A stretch of DNA of 58,582 bases, taken from NCBI RefSeq assembly GCF_000003815.2, contig NC_049982.1, forward strand, positions 11,760,515-11,819,096, in the 5' to 3' direction. The DNA is from Branchiostoma floridae (Eukaryota > Chordata > Leptocardii > Amphioxiformes > Branchiostomatidae). The position numbers and the translations under genes are program-made. Within the stretch, counting starts at the first letter, position 1, and each line of letters opens with the position of its first letter. Below, in pieces: positions 11,979 to 47,701 of this stretch. The notes beneath the pieces were generated by a model. That model made no database searches. It saw only the letters and a list, made by a program, of their open reading frames with translations, and was not told the DNA's origin.

Positions 11979-14550
11979 CTGCATGGGTGGAGGTGGCATC
12001 CCCGGGGGAGGCATCCCGCCTGGAGGTGGTGGCATGGGGGGGAAGTTGGGGTCGAACGGTGGCCGTAGATATCTCCCAGGGGGACCGGGCGGAGGGGGTG
12101 GACCTCTCATCATGGGCATGGGGCCTCTCAGGGGAGGAGGTCCTCGCACCAGGGGCAGGCCGGGTCCTGGAGGGCCTCGAAATCTAGGAGGGGGCATCCG
12201 GTTCAGAGGTGGCCTGAAAGATTACATTAATACAAGGCATGGGTACATTTCTATTACTTTTTTTCAAATCAAATTCCTCATACTTAACATTCATATTCTT
12301 CATGTACATGCAGTCATATTGTTCTAACAATAATTCCTAAGAATGTCAATTAACTCACTGGATTTCTAAAATACTGATAGTTAGTATTACATGCACTGGT
12401 CTTACTTTTGGAACAAACTAGACTGTAAAAATAAATGAAGGGAAGTTTCCACGAAAACCTTCCTATTTTTTTCTGAAAACAAACACTCTACAAAACACAT
12501 TGAGTCATATTCAGTATGATGTAACAACTCCTGACAAAAACAAATGCTGGAATAGATTACCAGGAATAAAACTCAATTACCTTTATATTTTTCCCAACAT
12601 AAGTCTTTATGCAAACACAGCAATTGAATAACCAACCTTCCACTGTTACCAGGTCGTCATGCAATTACAAAATTTGTGCCAAAAGGCCACCCAAGGAAGA
12701 AGGAGAGAAACCTTTTACAATACTCATGTATGAACATCATAATTCCCACTCCCAGTAACAATAACTACCGAATGAATCAGTGCAAAACAACAGATAATCA
12801 TTTTGATGGAGGGCAATGGACTGATCACAACACTACTAATGCATCTATGATCACCCCTGGCTCTCCATTTCTACATCTCCAACATCTCTTTATCTCATTC
12901 CAAATGGAGAAAATCCCCAGCCTCTGGCATCAAAGCATTATGCCCTTCACATTTCAGCTATACCTTCTGCCCTTTCACCAAAAGATAAGCAACGATGCCC
13001 ATTCTACCATCAAATTCATTTCCAAGCCGAGAAGCTTACTGATTGTACTTTCATCCTTCAGTGCAACGGCCGCCAAAATCAATCCCTTGTCTATTTGCCT
13101 TTAGTGCCTTCCTATTACATGATATACACTGAACTGATGCCATGAAAAAACTTGAAATGAGACAAGAATATCCTGTGTGTTCTAGAATAGGACAGGTTTG
13201 ATAGAAAGCTTAACATGATGCATAAATGAAACACATTTGTGGCTACTTCACAAAATGTTCCTGTCGTAACATATCACAACTGCACAGAATTGTTNNNNNN
13301 NNNNNNNNNNNNNNNNNNNNNNNNNNNNNNNNNNNNNNNNNNNNNNNNNNNNNNNNNNNNNNNNNNNNNNNNNNNNNNNNNNNNNNNNNNNNNNTAATAG
13401 TCCCAAGTCCAAATAATGAGGACAGCACTTGCTGTACACGAGCATTATCCAAAAGCTGTCACTACATTATCTACTTTCCAATGAAGGCCCAAGATATCAC
13501 ATGCCAAAACCACATGCCACAACTACAGGTACCAAAATCAACATCTACTTCTCAATTTGACAAAAAGTGATAATACTTCCCACCTTGCCCATAGGTATTG
13601 CTTAGACCTGAAATTCAGGATAGAAGCAATCAAAACATCAAACATTGCTGCTGGAAAAATCCCTCGCTTCTCCTTTGTCCCCAGCATTTAAGAGTCCCCT
13701 GCCAGGTATGTCCAATATGCAACAGAAAATATGTGGAGGTCGTGCAGCCCGTTCAGAGCTTGCAGCATCAGTGGCGGCAAGCCTTAACAGAGCAGAATCG
13801 GCTGTAAGCCCACTGAAGCATGGTTTATGAAGACGGTGCCGTCGGAGTCTCCACGCAGCTCTCAGCCATTTAATAATTCATAATTATAGATGCTCCACGC
13901 TTAATTTGATATTCAAAAGCTTACGCTCGCATTGGACGTACTTAGCAAGGTTATGTTTCCAGATAATGGATTATTGATTGGAGGTCTACCCAGCAGCGTG
14001 AGGCTGGCCATTGGTGGTGGGGCAGTGTGATTAGACTGCATAAGTTGGGCATGCCGTGATAAACGCCCCGAGCGAGGCAACATCACGCCCCGAACGACGA
14101 GATCTTGAATATGGCGACACGATTGGAAATATAATGAGGTAGGAGGCAAAGTCAACGTGGGTGGGGAATATTGGCAATCAAACAGGGCTACGTTATTGTC
14201 GCTCGGGTTACGTTCGGGGAAGTGGACAAGCTGTACAGGTGACTGGCGTGATGGAGTACATACTTTGTATTAGCTCGCCCCTACGGGCAAGGGAGAAACT
14301 AGTGAGTATTTCAATCAATCGTGCAAAGCTACGGGAAGCCGCCATCTTGAACTCGTGACCAACATAATAGATGTTCCGTTACAAAAATTGGGTGATATGC
14401 GTACCTGAGTCCCCGTGGACCCCCCATCGCAGGCCCTCTGGGTCTCTGAGATTGTTCTTGTGGTGGTACATCAGGTCTAGATTCTGTAGGAACCTCCGTT
14501 TGCTGCGTATTTTGCGTGGCTTCACCTTCCTTAGCTTGCTCTCCCGCCAT
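11979..14550 (-). CDS. TCERG1: TCERG1 (transcription elongation regulator 1 / CA150), 5' coding exons only
   Basis: Two coding exons on the minus strand: 14550-14405 (ATG; 48 codons plus 2 nt) and 12213-11979, joined through GT-AG sites with matching phase (AG|G) to give 127 codons, then a donor (CAG|GTAGGAC) that ends in phase 0. Residues 1-48 are polar and Gln/Glu rich. Residues about 49-127 are Pro/Gly/Arg/Met rich and contain MRGPPPPPGPP and RPPFDPNFPPMPPPPGG, which closely match the N-terminal proline-rich segment of vertebrate TCERG1 (RPPFDPN-PPMPPP). That family couples RNA polymerase II elongation to splicing in the nucleus through WW and FF domains. None of those domains is seen here, so they must lie left of the window after a very long intron, or the gene is truncated. 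The start was chosen at the first in-frame ATG. The gene is divergent from PI4K2. The family call is strong; the extent is partial. Confidence 0.85.
12214..14404. other. TCERG1 intron 1
   Basis: No exon is seen. It contains a 100-bp gap (13295-13394) and, from about 13700 to 14360, a higher-CpG stretch adjoining the divergent promoter that could hold an untranslated first exon of PI4K2 (for example a donor-like ACAG|GTGACT near 14239). That placement is speculative. Confidence 0.5.
13295..13394. other. Assembly gap (100 N)
   Basis: Exactly 100 N, so the size is probably a placeholder. In TCERG1 intron 1. Confidence 0.99.
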
Positions 14551-14938
14551 GATGAATCTCGCCAAATCTCGCCAACGGCGAGATAACCCGAGACTTTTAG
14601 TAACACGAGCACATCATTCCAAGCAAAAAATATTTCAGGAAAACATTATTTGTATCCTTACAAATAACTAAATTTTGCCATAATGATACTGTTACATACA
14701 GCATATTTTATTTGTATACATTTATTCAGTACTTTTACGAAGGAAATATATATAGCATCCATATATCATTGAAAGAAACTACCAGTATTTTGTGCTGCAA
14801 ATATCCCACTACATTTCTTTTGTGTCATGTGATGACTATTGGGATTGAGTCATATGCAACAGGTCTCAACAGGTCTATTTTCTGTTTTGTCGGGATTTCA
14901 ACCTGTTTTGACGCCAATTCTGTGGGTTTTTCTTGCAG
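14551..14938. promoter_or_regulatory. Divergent promoter between TCERG1 and PI4K2
   Basis: The start codons are 388 bp apart on opposite strands. Next to the TCERG1 start lie two direct TCTCGCC heptamers (14557-14563, 14567-14573) and one inverted GGCGAGA (14577-14583), each offset by 10 bp. The PI4K2 side ends in a pyrimidine tract plus CAG right before the ATG, so the PI4K2 transcription start may lie further left, inside TCERG1 intron 1. No TATA box is evident at a convincing position. Confidence 0.5.
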
Positions 14939-37471
<22,533 letters not shown>

Positions 37472-38354
37472 ACTGTCCCACTATTTATGACATGTTTGTG
37501 ATTCTGTGCTGAAAGCACAAAAGACTGGTTAGTAGGCATCAGTGGAGTGATTCAGCTCAAATCTTAAAGTGTTATAATTATAACTATGTATACCTGTATT
37601 ATACATCTATTTTAGGCATATATTGCACTTTTGAGTTGGTCACTGAGAAGTCAAAACTTTTTGTTACAAAGATGGAAATACAAAATGTAGGACAGCATTG
37701 GCAATCGGTTCAAACCCGTTGAAAACCTTACTTGTGGGTGTCTTTCTAACATCCCTTCCAGAACCTGATGTTCCGTTGGAGAACGACTGATGGCTTATGA
37801 AATGCTGGAAAAATGAAAAAAAAATGCCCTTCAGGATGTGTGACGCCAAAAGAGGCCTTTGCTAGAATTGTCAATAGATTTTGTACTGTAGTAATATGTA
37901 ATTGTAGAGGTATTACTGTAGCAAGGGTAGACTGTGCAATGGTATCATGGAAGCCACTCTGAACTACTAAAAATTTCTTCTGTCAGTCAAAAATACAATG
38001 TTTTAATTGTGTGTTGTGTGAAAAAATTGAGACCTTAGCTGCTGAAAATAATACCTCAATTTTGTTCTTCTCTCAGTATTATGTTAGTAATTAAGAACAG
38101 GAAGAGTGCAAAACGGTTTTATTATTTTTCTTCTTGTTATGTTAAGCTCATTCAATTTGCATATCTCTAAGTAAAATGTTCAAATGAATGTAAAGTTATT
38201 TTCAGTTAGGTTCATTTTTTACATGTTGAGAGGCATTACGAAAATGCAACCCTTCTGATGATAGTGGGACCAGAGTGCTCTTTTCTTTTCACCCATCCAA
38301 ACCTGAGCCGAACCTACCAAATTTTCTGTACTGGTACCCACCCCTACTACCTAT

Positions 38355-38570
38355 ACATTGCGTCCTTTGGAAATGCACTTAACACATTGTCAACTTTCCT
38401 CACTTCACCCAGGTGTAAAATGGGTACCTGACTTCTGTAGGGGAGGTAAAAGGAGAGGGATGGGCACCGCCTTCCAATACCATGCCCTAGACAAAGTAAC
38501 AACCCATTTGACTTTCTACTCAGTACCCCTCAAAAAGGTTATGGGACTACCTACCTGCTTTTGATATTAC
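38355..38570 (+). mobile_element. SINE 3' portion
   Basis: CTTTGGAAATGCACTTAACAC, CACTTCACCCAGG and GGGTACC align with the body of the SINE at 16110-16330. The tRNA-like head is missing, so this is a 5'-truncated copy. Confidence 0.6.
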
Positions 38571-39697
38571 ATGTGCCAGGTGTTGTATTGAGGTTTGCAT
38601 AACAGGGTCAGCGTGTTATTGTTCTCGAAGGCACCAATCTCCTTTTTTGTTTCAAGAGAATACTGTGTACTGATGATAAGCATGTATCTATTTACGTGCT
38701 CTGGAATGCTGCATGTAGTTGAATAGAATTATACTGTGAGTGCAATAACTGAGGAATAGGGCTACAAGTATTCAAGAATTTGTACTGGAGATGATATATT
38801 GAATTTATTATATAATTAGTATAGAACCACTCAATGATATGGTGAAGTTTTTAAGTTTTTGTTTCCAGTAGCATATGTTACATATAATCTTGAAGTTATT
38901 TATAAACTGTGGTAGAAGTTTTGAATGCTGTACAGATTTGTAATTACATGATTGTATATAAATATTAGGAATATCATTTCTTAGTTGCTGATCCAGGAAG
39001 GATCATGGGGAGTTCTTGTGAAAAAGTTGGTGGAAGATTTCCTCACAGATTGTCAGTTTGTTCTTATAAAAATGGTTGCAGAATGTTTCCCTTTTGTCAC
39101 ACTGCTCTCCACAAACTTTCCTGGTCCAACCTTTCAATACATACTGCAGAGAATTACTTGTTGTTGTTTGCTATAGTGTGAGTGCCATGAGATAAAAGGA
39201 GGTCAATATAAGTACCTTTAACTCATTATATATGTATGTCAGGATTGAATTAATCAGCCCAGCTGTTACACACATTTCATTTGTCATCCCAAGATTAGAG
39301 CTTACACTTTTTGATGGAAAAGTTGGTTCCTTACTATACTACTACATTTATGTGCGTTCATTGAGAAACAGTTGTTAAACAAGTATGAAGTCCCTGTCAT
39401 GTAGGCACGCTGGTACAGACTGGCACAGATGTGGACTAATGGGAGACATGACATGAAATGATGTGTTTGTATTTTTTCTGTAGAACCCACACATGTTGTT
39501 AATAGCATTTAGTATGACCTTTAAGTTTAGAAATAAGTAATTCACTTTTACCATATTCAGGTTTCACATTTACCATACACCCTATAAAGGGATTTAACAT
39601 CGCCTGCCATACACTTGAATGTGTGGCCAGCTGCTGCTTAATGGACCAAGGAAGAAATTAAAAACCTGTACACAATGATAAAATGATGTTACATTAC

Positions 39698-39772
39698 ACA
39701 CCAAAAAGTACTTACTCAAGCAACTGGATATGGTTTTGGAACCCAGTTGCTTGAGTAACTACTTTTTGGTGT
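39698..39772. repeat. 75-bp hairpin (miniature palindromic element)
   Basis: Left arm 39698-39727 (ACACCAAAAAGTACTTACTC onward) and right arm 39743-39772 (its complement with one mismatch) enclose a 15-nt loop. Nearly all of the sequence pairs. No unambiguous target duplication. Confidence 0.8.
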
Positions 39773-41289
39773 ATCTTATTACCTGGATGTCTAACCTACA
39801 TCGACAGATGTAACATTATGTTTATCCTGTTGGTTTTAAAGGTGTTGTGGTGAAACGGACTGTGTAGAAATTGTGTGTGCAAAATGTTAAATGAATACAC
39901 TTTCAGTCTGTACAGCATGTGACTGTGCATAAGCAGGTATGTCCACTGTTACAGTAGTAGCTTTATCATGTTCAGTCCTACTGACATACAGGATTTGGAA
40001 TACACAAGTGCAGACTATAACTACTAAGTATCTTGGTAGGAAATTATTTTAAGTGCAGGAGGGACTTGAGAAATAAAATGTAGCAAAGTCTTGGAAGGTG
40101 TAGACTGTTTCAGTTACAGTTGTTTGTGTGGAAAATGCAAAAACAAGGTTACAAAATTAGAGTCTACAGCAATATTTTTATCATTAAACAATATGAAACA
40201 CATGTTAAACTAAATTGTTCTTCCATACACTCATGCATCCTCCATCCAGAAACAAAGCAATCACCTTTACATTGTCCCACACTTCTGCCCCTGAGCATGT
40301 CATTGGAGGTTTCACTCCTGTAGGAAACTGACTTTAGGCAATTATCTTTTAGTAGGTAGAAATGCTAAGAGCACAAACTAACTCTAACTATTCAGATTTG
40401 CAGTCCACAACACTCATCCTGACTCCTGAGGCTCGTTGCAGCACTTTGGATTATTTGTCTCAGAAATTTGCCAATTTCCTTATACGTGACAAGTGTTTTT
40501 GCATTCATCCCAATTCACAGTGATCAGACGAGACTAAATGTTAAAAGACTAACAAATTTTTTTAATGATAGTGCAACATTATGTTATCAATTTACATGAA
40601 ACATTCAGCTCTACAACCTACTGTCAAAACAAATCTACAATGACTACTATTGCCTACACACTGATTTCTTACAAAAATCATCTAGGCTATGTGCTGAAAG
40701 TAAAACTTAGAAGAGCATTCCAAATTATACAAAATCATGATTGTGTAAGATATCTAGAGTAAGATGTGAATTGTCAGTGCAAGCATAAATGTGATCTGAT
40801 ATACACATTCAACATATTGGTGAGGCTGTTTGGGAAATCACACATTCCTGAACAGGGACAAACAAAAGTTACAAACAAAGACATGACTTAAAGTCAAACT
40901 AAGGCTAACCTATACAGAAACAGATAATCCTACATTTTCTAACTACTACTACTACTTTTTTCTAATAACTGACTTCACTTGTTCAATAACCAACTGGAAC
41001 AATTTCAGTCTTAAGAAGGAAAAAAAAAACATAAAGTCATAGGAAAGTGACAGACAGTGTTTGGGATGTGTCCCCTTCCACACCAAAACTGTGATGCAAA
41101 GGTCAATTTCATTAATGACGTGGTTTGGATATATTATCTGTTGTCTTTACAATTATTGTTTCTATTTACAAAATTATCATTGTACATAATTGTTAACTTG
41201 ATTGTTACAAACAATTCACACAAAAATAGCCTTAGATCTGTACATCTCTATACATCAATGACATCATCTCGCATTGCCCCACATGGCGA

Positions 41290-44200
41290 CTAAAATCGCA
41301 AACCACTCAGCTTTAGCAGTGGCTTTTTGATTTTAGGAAAAGTCTGCTTGGCCGTTGTTTGTGCCCGTGCAAGGTTCTCCTTGCTCTCTGTTGCAACATG
41401 CTCAGCATAGATGTCTGGATAGATCTCCTTAAACTGTGGAGAGGAAAAATTCAGCTTCAGTCCCGCTAAAGTCTTGCTAAATCCACATAAAGCAAACTTC
41501 GGGGGTTTAAGATAGAATACTTCACACAGTATACCACAACAATGGAACACCTTTGCCTCTGCTACATGTAGCTTAATTGCTAGGTATATCATCAAGTAAT
41601 TGTTAGCATGGTTCCTTCATATGTAATTTTAAGTTGTTTGATGTAAATTTTCAGGAGTATACTTTTTGTACAAGTAGTATTACAAAATGTATTTTTTAAT
41701 GGTGTTCCTCAATAAACAAAAAAAATTGGATATGAAAGCCTTGTGTAACAGGATAGTTGATAATGTACACAATCTTGTTACAGTGAATATGTTTTGTCAC
41801 CTGCTTGAGCTTCCTCTGCCTGACCTTATTTGGCATGCGGGTGTCATTGAGGATGGACTGTAGCAGTTCTCCCAGGGCATGCTGGGATAGACTCAGCTTC
41901 TGGTTCTCAAACTCCTCACTGCTGATCTGCTTGCAGTAGGTGACCCTCTGCAGACAACAAGTCCATGCACAACATTCAATGTAATAATAGGGTGGACAAG
42001 GGTTATGGACTATTAGTACCTACATTAGCCTGTGTTTACACAATCTCTGGCTGGGGTTAATGACCCCCTCCTAGGGCGGCGGCAATTGTAGGGCTGGCCG
42101 CTAGGGGGCGACTTTAGTCAGGCTAGTACCTATATGTACAAGTAACATTATATTGTACATCATCAACTCTTGGATGGAAAAGGCAATTCTTTTAAATCAG
42201 GGAGTAGTATAATTTTTGTTTTCTATCACAGTTACTGTCCAATACTTGGTGGCAAATTTGAGTGATATGATTATGAACACTCACAAGGTACATGTAAACC
42301 ATTAGAGTTTTTGATGTAAAGTGCAGAGCAAGAAGACCTTAGTCACACAGCAAGTAAATATCAAATGTGAAGGGTAAAAAGTTTGGAATGAAACATACAC
42401 ATGCACATACACAAAATATGGTCCTTTATCGCTGTATTCATCCAACATGGCACATGCATATAGTTTGTGTACAGTATATCATATCCAGCCATGCCCATTT
42501 TCAGCACAGAAACCCAAGTGTTCCCACCTGCTCTGGCCTGCTCCTGAGAAGCAGCCTCTGTACTCTGTGCTGTAAGTCTGGAGGAGACACCAGGATGTCC
42601 TTGTGGTGGTCCAGGAGGTAGGAGGCCATCTGCATGGCCCCAAAGTCATAGGCATACTGGTTCTGTTGGTGGCTATTGCCTCTCACGATACACCAGGTGA
42701 AGATCTTCAGCATCTACAGCATTGGAACAGTTAGCTCTCAAATAATATTATATATACACAGATTATCACATAGCAGTACAAGAGTAGGTACTACAAATTA
42801 TTGCTTGTGTTGATAATGGCTGATTGCAATTAAGTACATGCATCATAAATGTTTAGCACCCACCAGTGTTCTGGCAGGAAGACTTGGGTGCAGTGTGAGG
42901 GAAGGGTTGTTGGCCACGGACGTCATGAACCTAGCCAACAGCTGCAGTTTACGGTAGTCGTTTGGATGAGACAACAGACAGCACAGCTGCAGTGCCTCCG
43001 TAGTGGTGGCCATCTGCACATGGACATGTTCATCATCTGCAAGTTAAGTTTGCAAACCACATAAAGGTAGACATTAGAATGTGTGATGTTTCCGGTTTCT
43101 ATTGTGTTGGCATGCACCCATTACAACAGCTACTGTAGTCCATTCTACAGGGGCAAGACAGAAGTGCAGGAAGTTTGGCATTTATAGCACACCACAGATG
43201 GGGGAGGGGGTGGGTGGGGACCAAGCCAGAAGGTTTGGTTAGGAAGCACCTTGTGCAGAGCTGTGAGTATGTCCACTCCTGAGACGCCATCACAATTACC
43301 TGTACCCTGCCTGGTCGTCTTGATACGAGCAATGCCGCGTCTGAGTCCACCTACCAGCCCGGCGGAGACAGGTCCCGTACGAAAGCCTGAAGGTTCCTGG
43401 GAGTCGGTAACTTGGTTCAACTTGGGATTGCTCCAGCCGACAATGGAAAACATTCTCCCTCGTGGGGCCCTGGGTTTGACTCCATAATGTTGGGGTGAAT
43501 TTAAGCCACCGCTGGAGAGACTCTTTTCCCCAGACAGACATGTATAACTGGTAGCCCGTGATATGCTGCTGAGACCTTCAGGAGATACATCATTGCTGGA
43601 GATACTTCTCTCACCAGACAGACAGTCATGGCTGGCTGCTCGAGACAGGCCAGGGCTGCTTGTGTACCGTTTGACGAAGTTTTGTTTTTTGTCATTCGAC
43701 ATCATGGAGAAAGATTTGATTCTCCTCACAGTGTTGGGTCGTGTCTTGCGCTGGACATCTTTGTGCAGAAGCAATGGTTCCTTGCTGCCGTGCCCACCTT
43801 GGGTAAAGCCTGGTCAGAAAGGGATTTTCTATGTACCATATACCATTGTCAAAGAATCAGCAACTACCTCTACCTCTATTTGTGTCTTGCAATTATCTCA
43901 ATAAATGTGTTAGGTAGACTTCCAAGCATATATATACATAGTCTAATTTGTCCAAAGATTGTCCTGCATTTGCATATCAATGATTCAATCAGTTCTATTA
44001 TATCTGTTCCTTATCAGAATGGTCGTTAATGTTATACAACAGATAGACCAATTAACGTACAACACTTGTATCAAACAACTTGATTTATCTGACTCTCAGT
44101 CAGACTACCATTAAGCAAACCAAGCCAGGTGTTGAAATTGCACTATAAGTCCCAGGCAGTTGTCCCTGGAAAATTCCATTTACTCCTACCACACATCACC

Positions 44201-47057
44201 ACCCAACACCATTAGATACTCGGTCAAGTTACGACCATGTGCCAGGAAGTAAATGCTTTGTGTGTTTAACGTTTCGTCATGACATGGCTAAAATTTACAT
44301 ACCCACCATAAACTGTTTCTTGTGGACTGTCGAGGCCAAACTTTAATATCTTTCAATGGGTATTTCCTGAATTTTAGTGGCCCTTGCTACTCAGGTAACA
44401 AAAATCTTCAATGTTTCAACTGTACAAGACTAGGCATGATATGTCCACAGATCCTATGACTCTGGAAACTGTTGAAAGCCCAGCTGTAGCTGTTATCCTT
44501 GTTCAGGACACAAAATGACTCACCCATCAGCCTATTGATGAGGCTGGCAGACACAGGATGGAGGAGAGGCTGCTCCAGGCCCTGGAAGTACTCGGAGATC
44601 ACCTTCAGCACATCCAGCTCAAACCCAGAGTAACAGGACTGCCACTCTCCTGACTGCTCATCGCCAGTGCGCCCTGACAACAGGAGCAGGAGCTTAGCCT
44701 TAGATGTATGAGATGTACACTGTATTTGATTGTATCCATCAGGAATATACTGCACTCATAGTACTAGTAATGGTGCGTGTGTGTTAATTTGTTGATCATC
44801 AGTAGATCTCAAAATCATCCAAGATTTTTGCCTGAAAACCCACCTTATCAAATAAACTCGTGAACATTGATCAATCCCTTATATGATCAAGAGAATACTC
44901 GGCATATTAAAGCCAAAAATATCACAAAGCCTGCAAACTCATTGGATGATCAGAGTTAAGCAACATGTACAGAATAAGAGAATAATTTATATCCTGATCT
45001 TCAGTCACTTCATCAATTGTTGGGCATGACACTGTGCAATATTAATGATAACTGAATGAATGTGTTGATTCTTGATGAATTTTACTTGGTTAAGCATATG
45101 GTACAGATGTACAGATGTACTCACAATTGGCCAGACACTTCATTGCAGACAGCACCCAGTGTGGAACATCATCTGTAAAGACGACATAATTTGTGCAAAC
45201 ATGTGATACAAACAATTGTGTCAGCGATGTACATGTATAGAATAATAAAGAAGACTTAACATATTGACTGTCCATTAAGAGATTTGACGTGTTGTTGGTC
45301 AACATATTGACTACAAAATGATTTTCTAATTGTGTCACTATATTCACTGTGTCTGGGGTGGGATGTAGAGAACTAAACACATTGCATAAAAAAATACTGT
45401 CCAAATGTCCCCAACTGAAAAAAATGTACATTTATTATTCTCTCACGAGATTGAGACTAGACCATTCTCCGCGTCCAAGATGTACTGACAGACATCGAAA
45501 ATTTGGAGGTACGTTCTCTACCTTTAATAAACAGTCATTGTTCGAAGAAAATTGATAGTAATGTACATTTATTAGTAATGTTGAATTTACAAACAGCTGT
45601 ACAAACCTTGCTCAGCTGTCGGCTCCACAATGCCAGATCGACTCCTTCTGGTGACATTGTGCTTCATGTGGCTGCCGTTGACACAGTAGTTGTCTATCAT
45701 TCTACAGACCCAGTCTTCTCCCAACAATTCTGTGAGTCTGGAACAGGTGAATGTAAACAAATCTGTCAATTTACAGTCAAACATTAAAATATAGCTGTAT
45801 GTATACATTCTATCTGAATGACAATCAGACTGATCATAAGCAGACTATGTTACCTAAAAACGTAAGATTATGATAATACAATGTACATTTGTATCAATGC
45901 AACTGATGTTAAGCGAAGAAGAAAAGTACAGACCTTTTTAAAGTGGCTTGATTCCACGCCTGCAGTTCTAGTTGTGGATCTACAGGAGGCACTGGTGGCT
46001 TTGCTTTGAGTGGTTTGCCTGTTTTCTCCCCAGGACACGATTCTACAGACAAGGTGTTGGTGTCTCTAACGGATAAGGGTGCCTGACTGCACACTGTTGG
46101 ACAGGGCTCTGGACATGTAAATCTGTTGGCAGAAAATGTTGTACATTGATAATCCAAAAGGCCTGAAAGACAGAATTCATTACCTTTTTTGCCTTTCTAC
46201 AACATATGCATCAGAATTTCAGAAAATATGTACAAGTTTATAGACGAGTAAAAGTCTGTCGTCAACTTTTTGATCCATATTGCTGGCAGATTAATCATCT
46301 TGACTTGTGAGTTAGAACTCAGGGAATCACAGTATGTACTTCAAACCACTGTCATCAAGGCACATTCTATGACAGTCTCTCAGTCAAACTATCTAAGGTT
46401 TAAGTTTGAGAAAATTCACACCTGTTGTTTGTAATACATGTATATTATTGCATCTTTTTGGCAAAGAACTGTTGTCTTCCACTAAATCTAAATGTTTGCA
46501 CAAAGTAATACGCCTCACCTATAGATATTTTTGTTGTCCTGAAAGCTACTCCCCTTGCCACGGACCTCGGTGAATATCCCAGCAGTGAGAAACTTCTGTA
46601 GGAGTTGAACAGTCTGGTGCCTGGTGACTGAAGGACCAAAGTCATCGCTACTCCTCAGGTACTGATGCAGCCAGTCCACTGCCTCGCTGGCCGTGAACGC
46701 GCTGTCATACTGACGCAGCAGGAACCGGCGTGTGCCTGTTGGCATGCCCTGGCAGAAGGCTTCGATGGCTGCATTCCACTGGAAAGTGTCCAAAATACAA
46801 ATGTACAATTATTCAAAATATAATTCAATCTCTACAACTGGATAAAAAAATGTAGAATTACTAATTTACTTCCTGTGTTTCTGTGTTTCTTGCAAATCCT
46901 GCAACAGCTATTTGTTAACATGTAGTGATCATGTACATGCATTTTGTCCTAAGACAGTGAAAGGACGTCTTTGTATAAATTATGTACTGACCAGTTTGGT
47001 GGCCCTGTAGGGTTCTGCTGTACTGCCTACTGCTGTACTGGACGGATAAGCTGCCAT
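41290..47057 (-). CDS. DEPDC1: DEPDC1 (DEP domain-containing protein 1), complete coding sequence
   Basis: Eleven coding exons on the minus strand: 47057-46992, 46778-46519, 46122-45934, 45737-45607, 45172-45125, 44673-44524, 43809-43300, 43036-42864, 42713-42528, 41947-41801, 41433-41290. They sum to 2004 nt (667 aa plus stop) with all phases agreeing. The N-terminus contains PYRATKLWN and a DEP domain (about residues 20-108; FTASEAVDWLHQYL, FGPSVTRHQTVQLLQKFL). A RhoGAP-like region follows, with DDVPHWVLSAMKCLAN and a GFELDVLKVISEYF segment. A long Ser-rich, low-homology insert is encoded by exon 7. The C-terminal half carries EALQLCCLL, MASYLLDHHKDIL, YCKQISSEEFENQKLS and FKEIYPDIY, all diagnostic of DEPDC1/DEPDC1B. 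Vertebrate members act in mitosis and transcriptional repression and are cell-cycle regulated; the function here is inferred. The exon 7 donor was chosen because its phase fits exon 8. Introns hold no other recognised feature except an inverted-repeat element at 42025-42125. Confidence 0.93.
42025..42125. mobile_element. Possible third 9-bp-duplication element, in DEPDC1 intron 9
   Basis: It begins TTAGCCTG and ends CAGGCTA; the flanks GTACCTACA (42016-42024) and GTACCTATA (42126-42134) match at 8 of 9 positions. The interior is GC-rich (GGGCGGCGGC, GCTAGGGGGCG). Terminal similarity is short, so the call is tentative. Confidence 0.4.
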
Positions 47058-47092
47058 TCTTGTGGGCTGTTCTCTGCACACTGCCGATATAC

Positions 47093-47701
47093 CTGCAAAT
47101 TTTATATAACAATGTAACGAGACTTCAGCTTCAACCCCCACTGTTACACTTGCACCAGATTGTTTATCTAGTAGCCCTCTAATAATATAAATTATATCAT
47201 AACTCTATAAGGCTGATAGCAAATACTAGTAGCACGCCGCCAACAACAGTCACGCGCCACGGCTACACACCATAATTTGATACCTGAAATTATTTAGCAA
47301 GCAGGCAGGCACTACTTATCAAGTTGAACATATAACGTTAATACTACGGACAACGTGACTATTTGCAAACGGTTAGAAAGTACGTGCAACCTTAACAGCG
47401 GCGACCAACGGCAGCCAGAAAGGAAAAGACTTGAACTACGCGCGGCTAGACGACGAAACGAGTGAAGTTTGGAGCTCGCCCCAGGGGAGGTCACCTCGGC
47501 GTGGCCCTGCAGTTTCTACCTTCTCGGAGCCTTTCCGACCGCAAACGTCGCGTTTCAAAGACAAGCTGACGTTCAACGTTACGCTACACGCATAATGGTC
47601 AGCATAGCATCGCGTGGAAACGGCGTTTAAATGATTCCAAGCGTCTGTTTGCTTTAGTTGTACTTTAACTATTAGCGGCGTCTCGTCGCATTCAAACTTA
47701 C
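47093..47701 (-). other. DEPDC1 5' region intron
   Basis: Between the candidate untranslated exon and the start-codon exon. 47220-47700 is rich in CpG, as expected near a promoter. No other exon recognised. Confidence 0.4.

Larger units (their letters stand above)
37472..41289. other. Tail-to-tail region: PI4K2 3' UTR side and DEPDC1 3' side
   Basis: PI4K2 stops at 37471 (plus) and DEPDC1 at 41290 (minus). A possible AATAAA for PI4K2 is at 40072-40077, which would imply a 3' UTR of about 2.6 kb; this is uncertain. The region holds a SINE 3' portion (38355-38570) and a 75-bp hairpin (39698-39772). No coding exon is seen. Confidence 0.5.

Noticed and set aside
12676-13104. 142-codon plus ORF in TCERG1 intron 1
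   Set aside because: Low-complexity AT-rich translation without splice sites or homology that I can recognise.
43145-43300. Continuation of the DEPDC1 exon 7 frame past 43300
   Set aside because: A GTAATT donor at 43300 gives the phase needed by exon 8; the extension is proline-rich read-through of intron.
46915-47112. 65-codon minus ORF over the first DEPDC1 coding exon
   Set aside because: It is a different frame from the one continuing into the DEP domain (PYRATKLWN).
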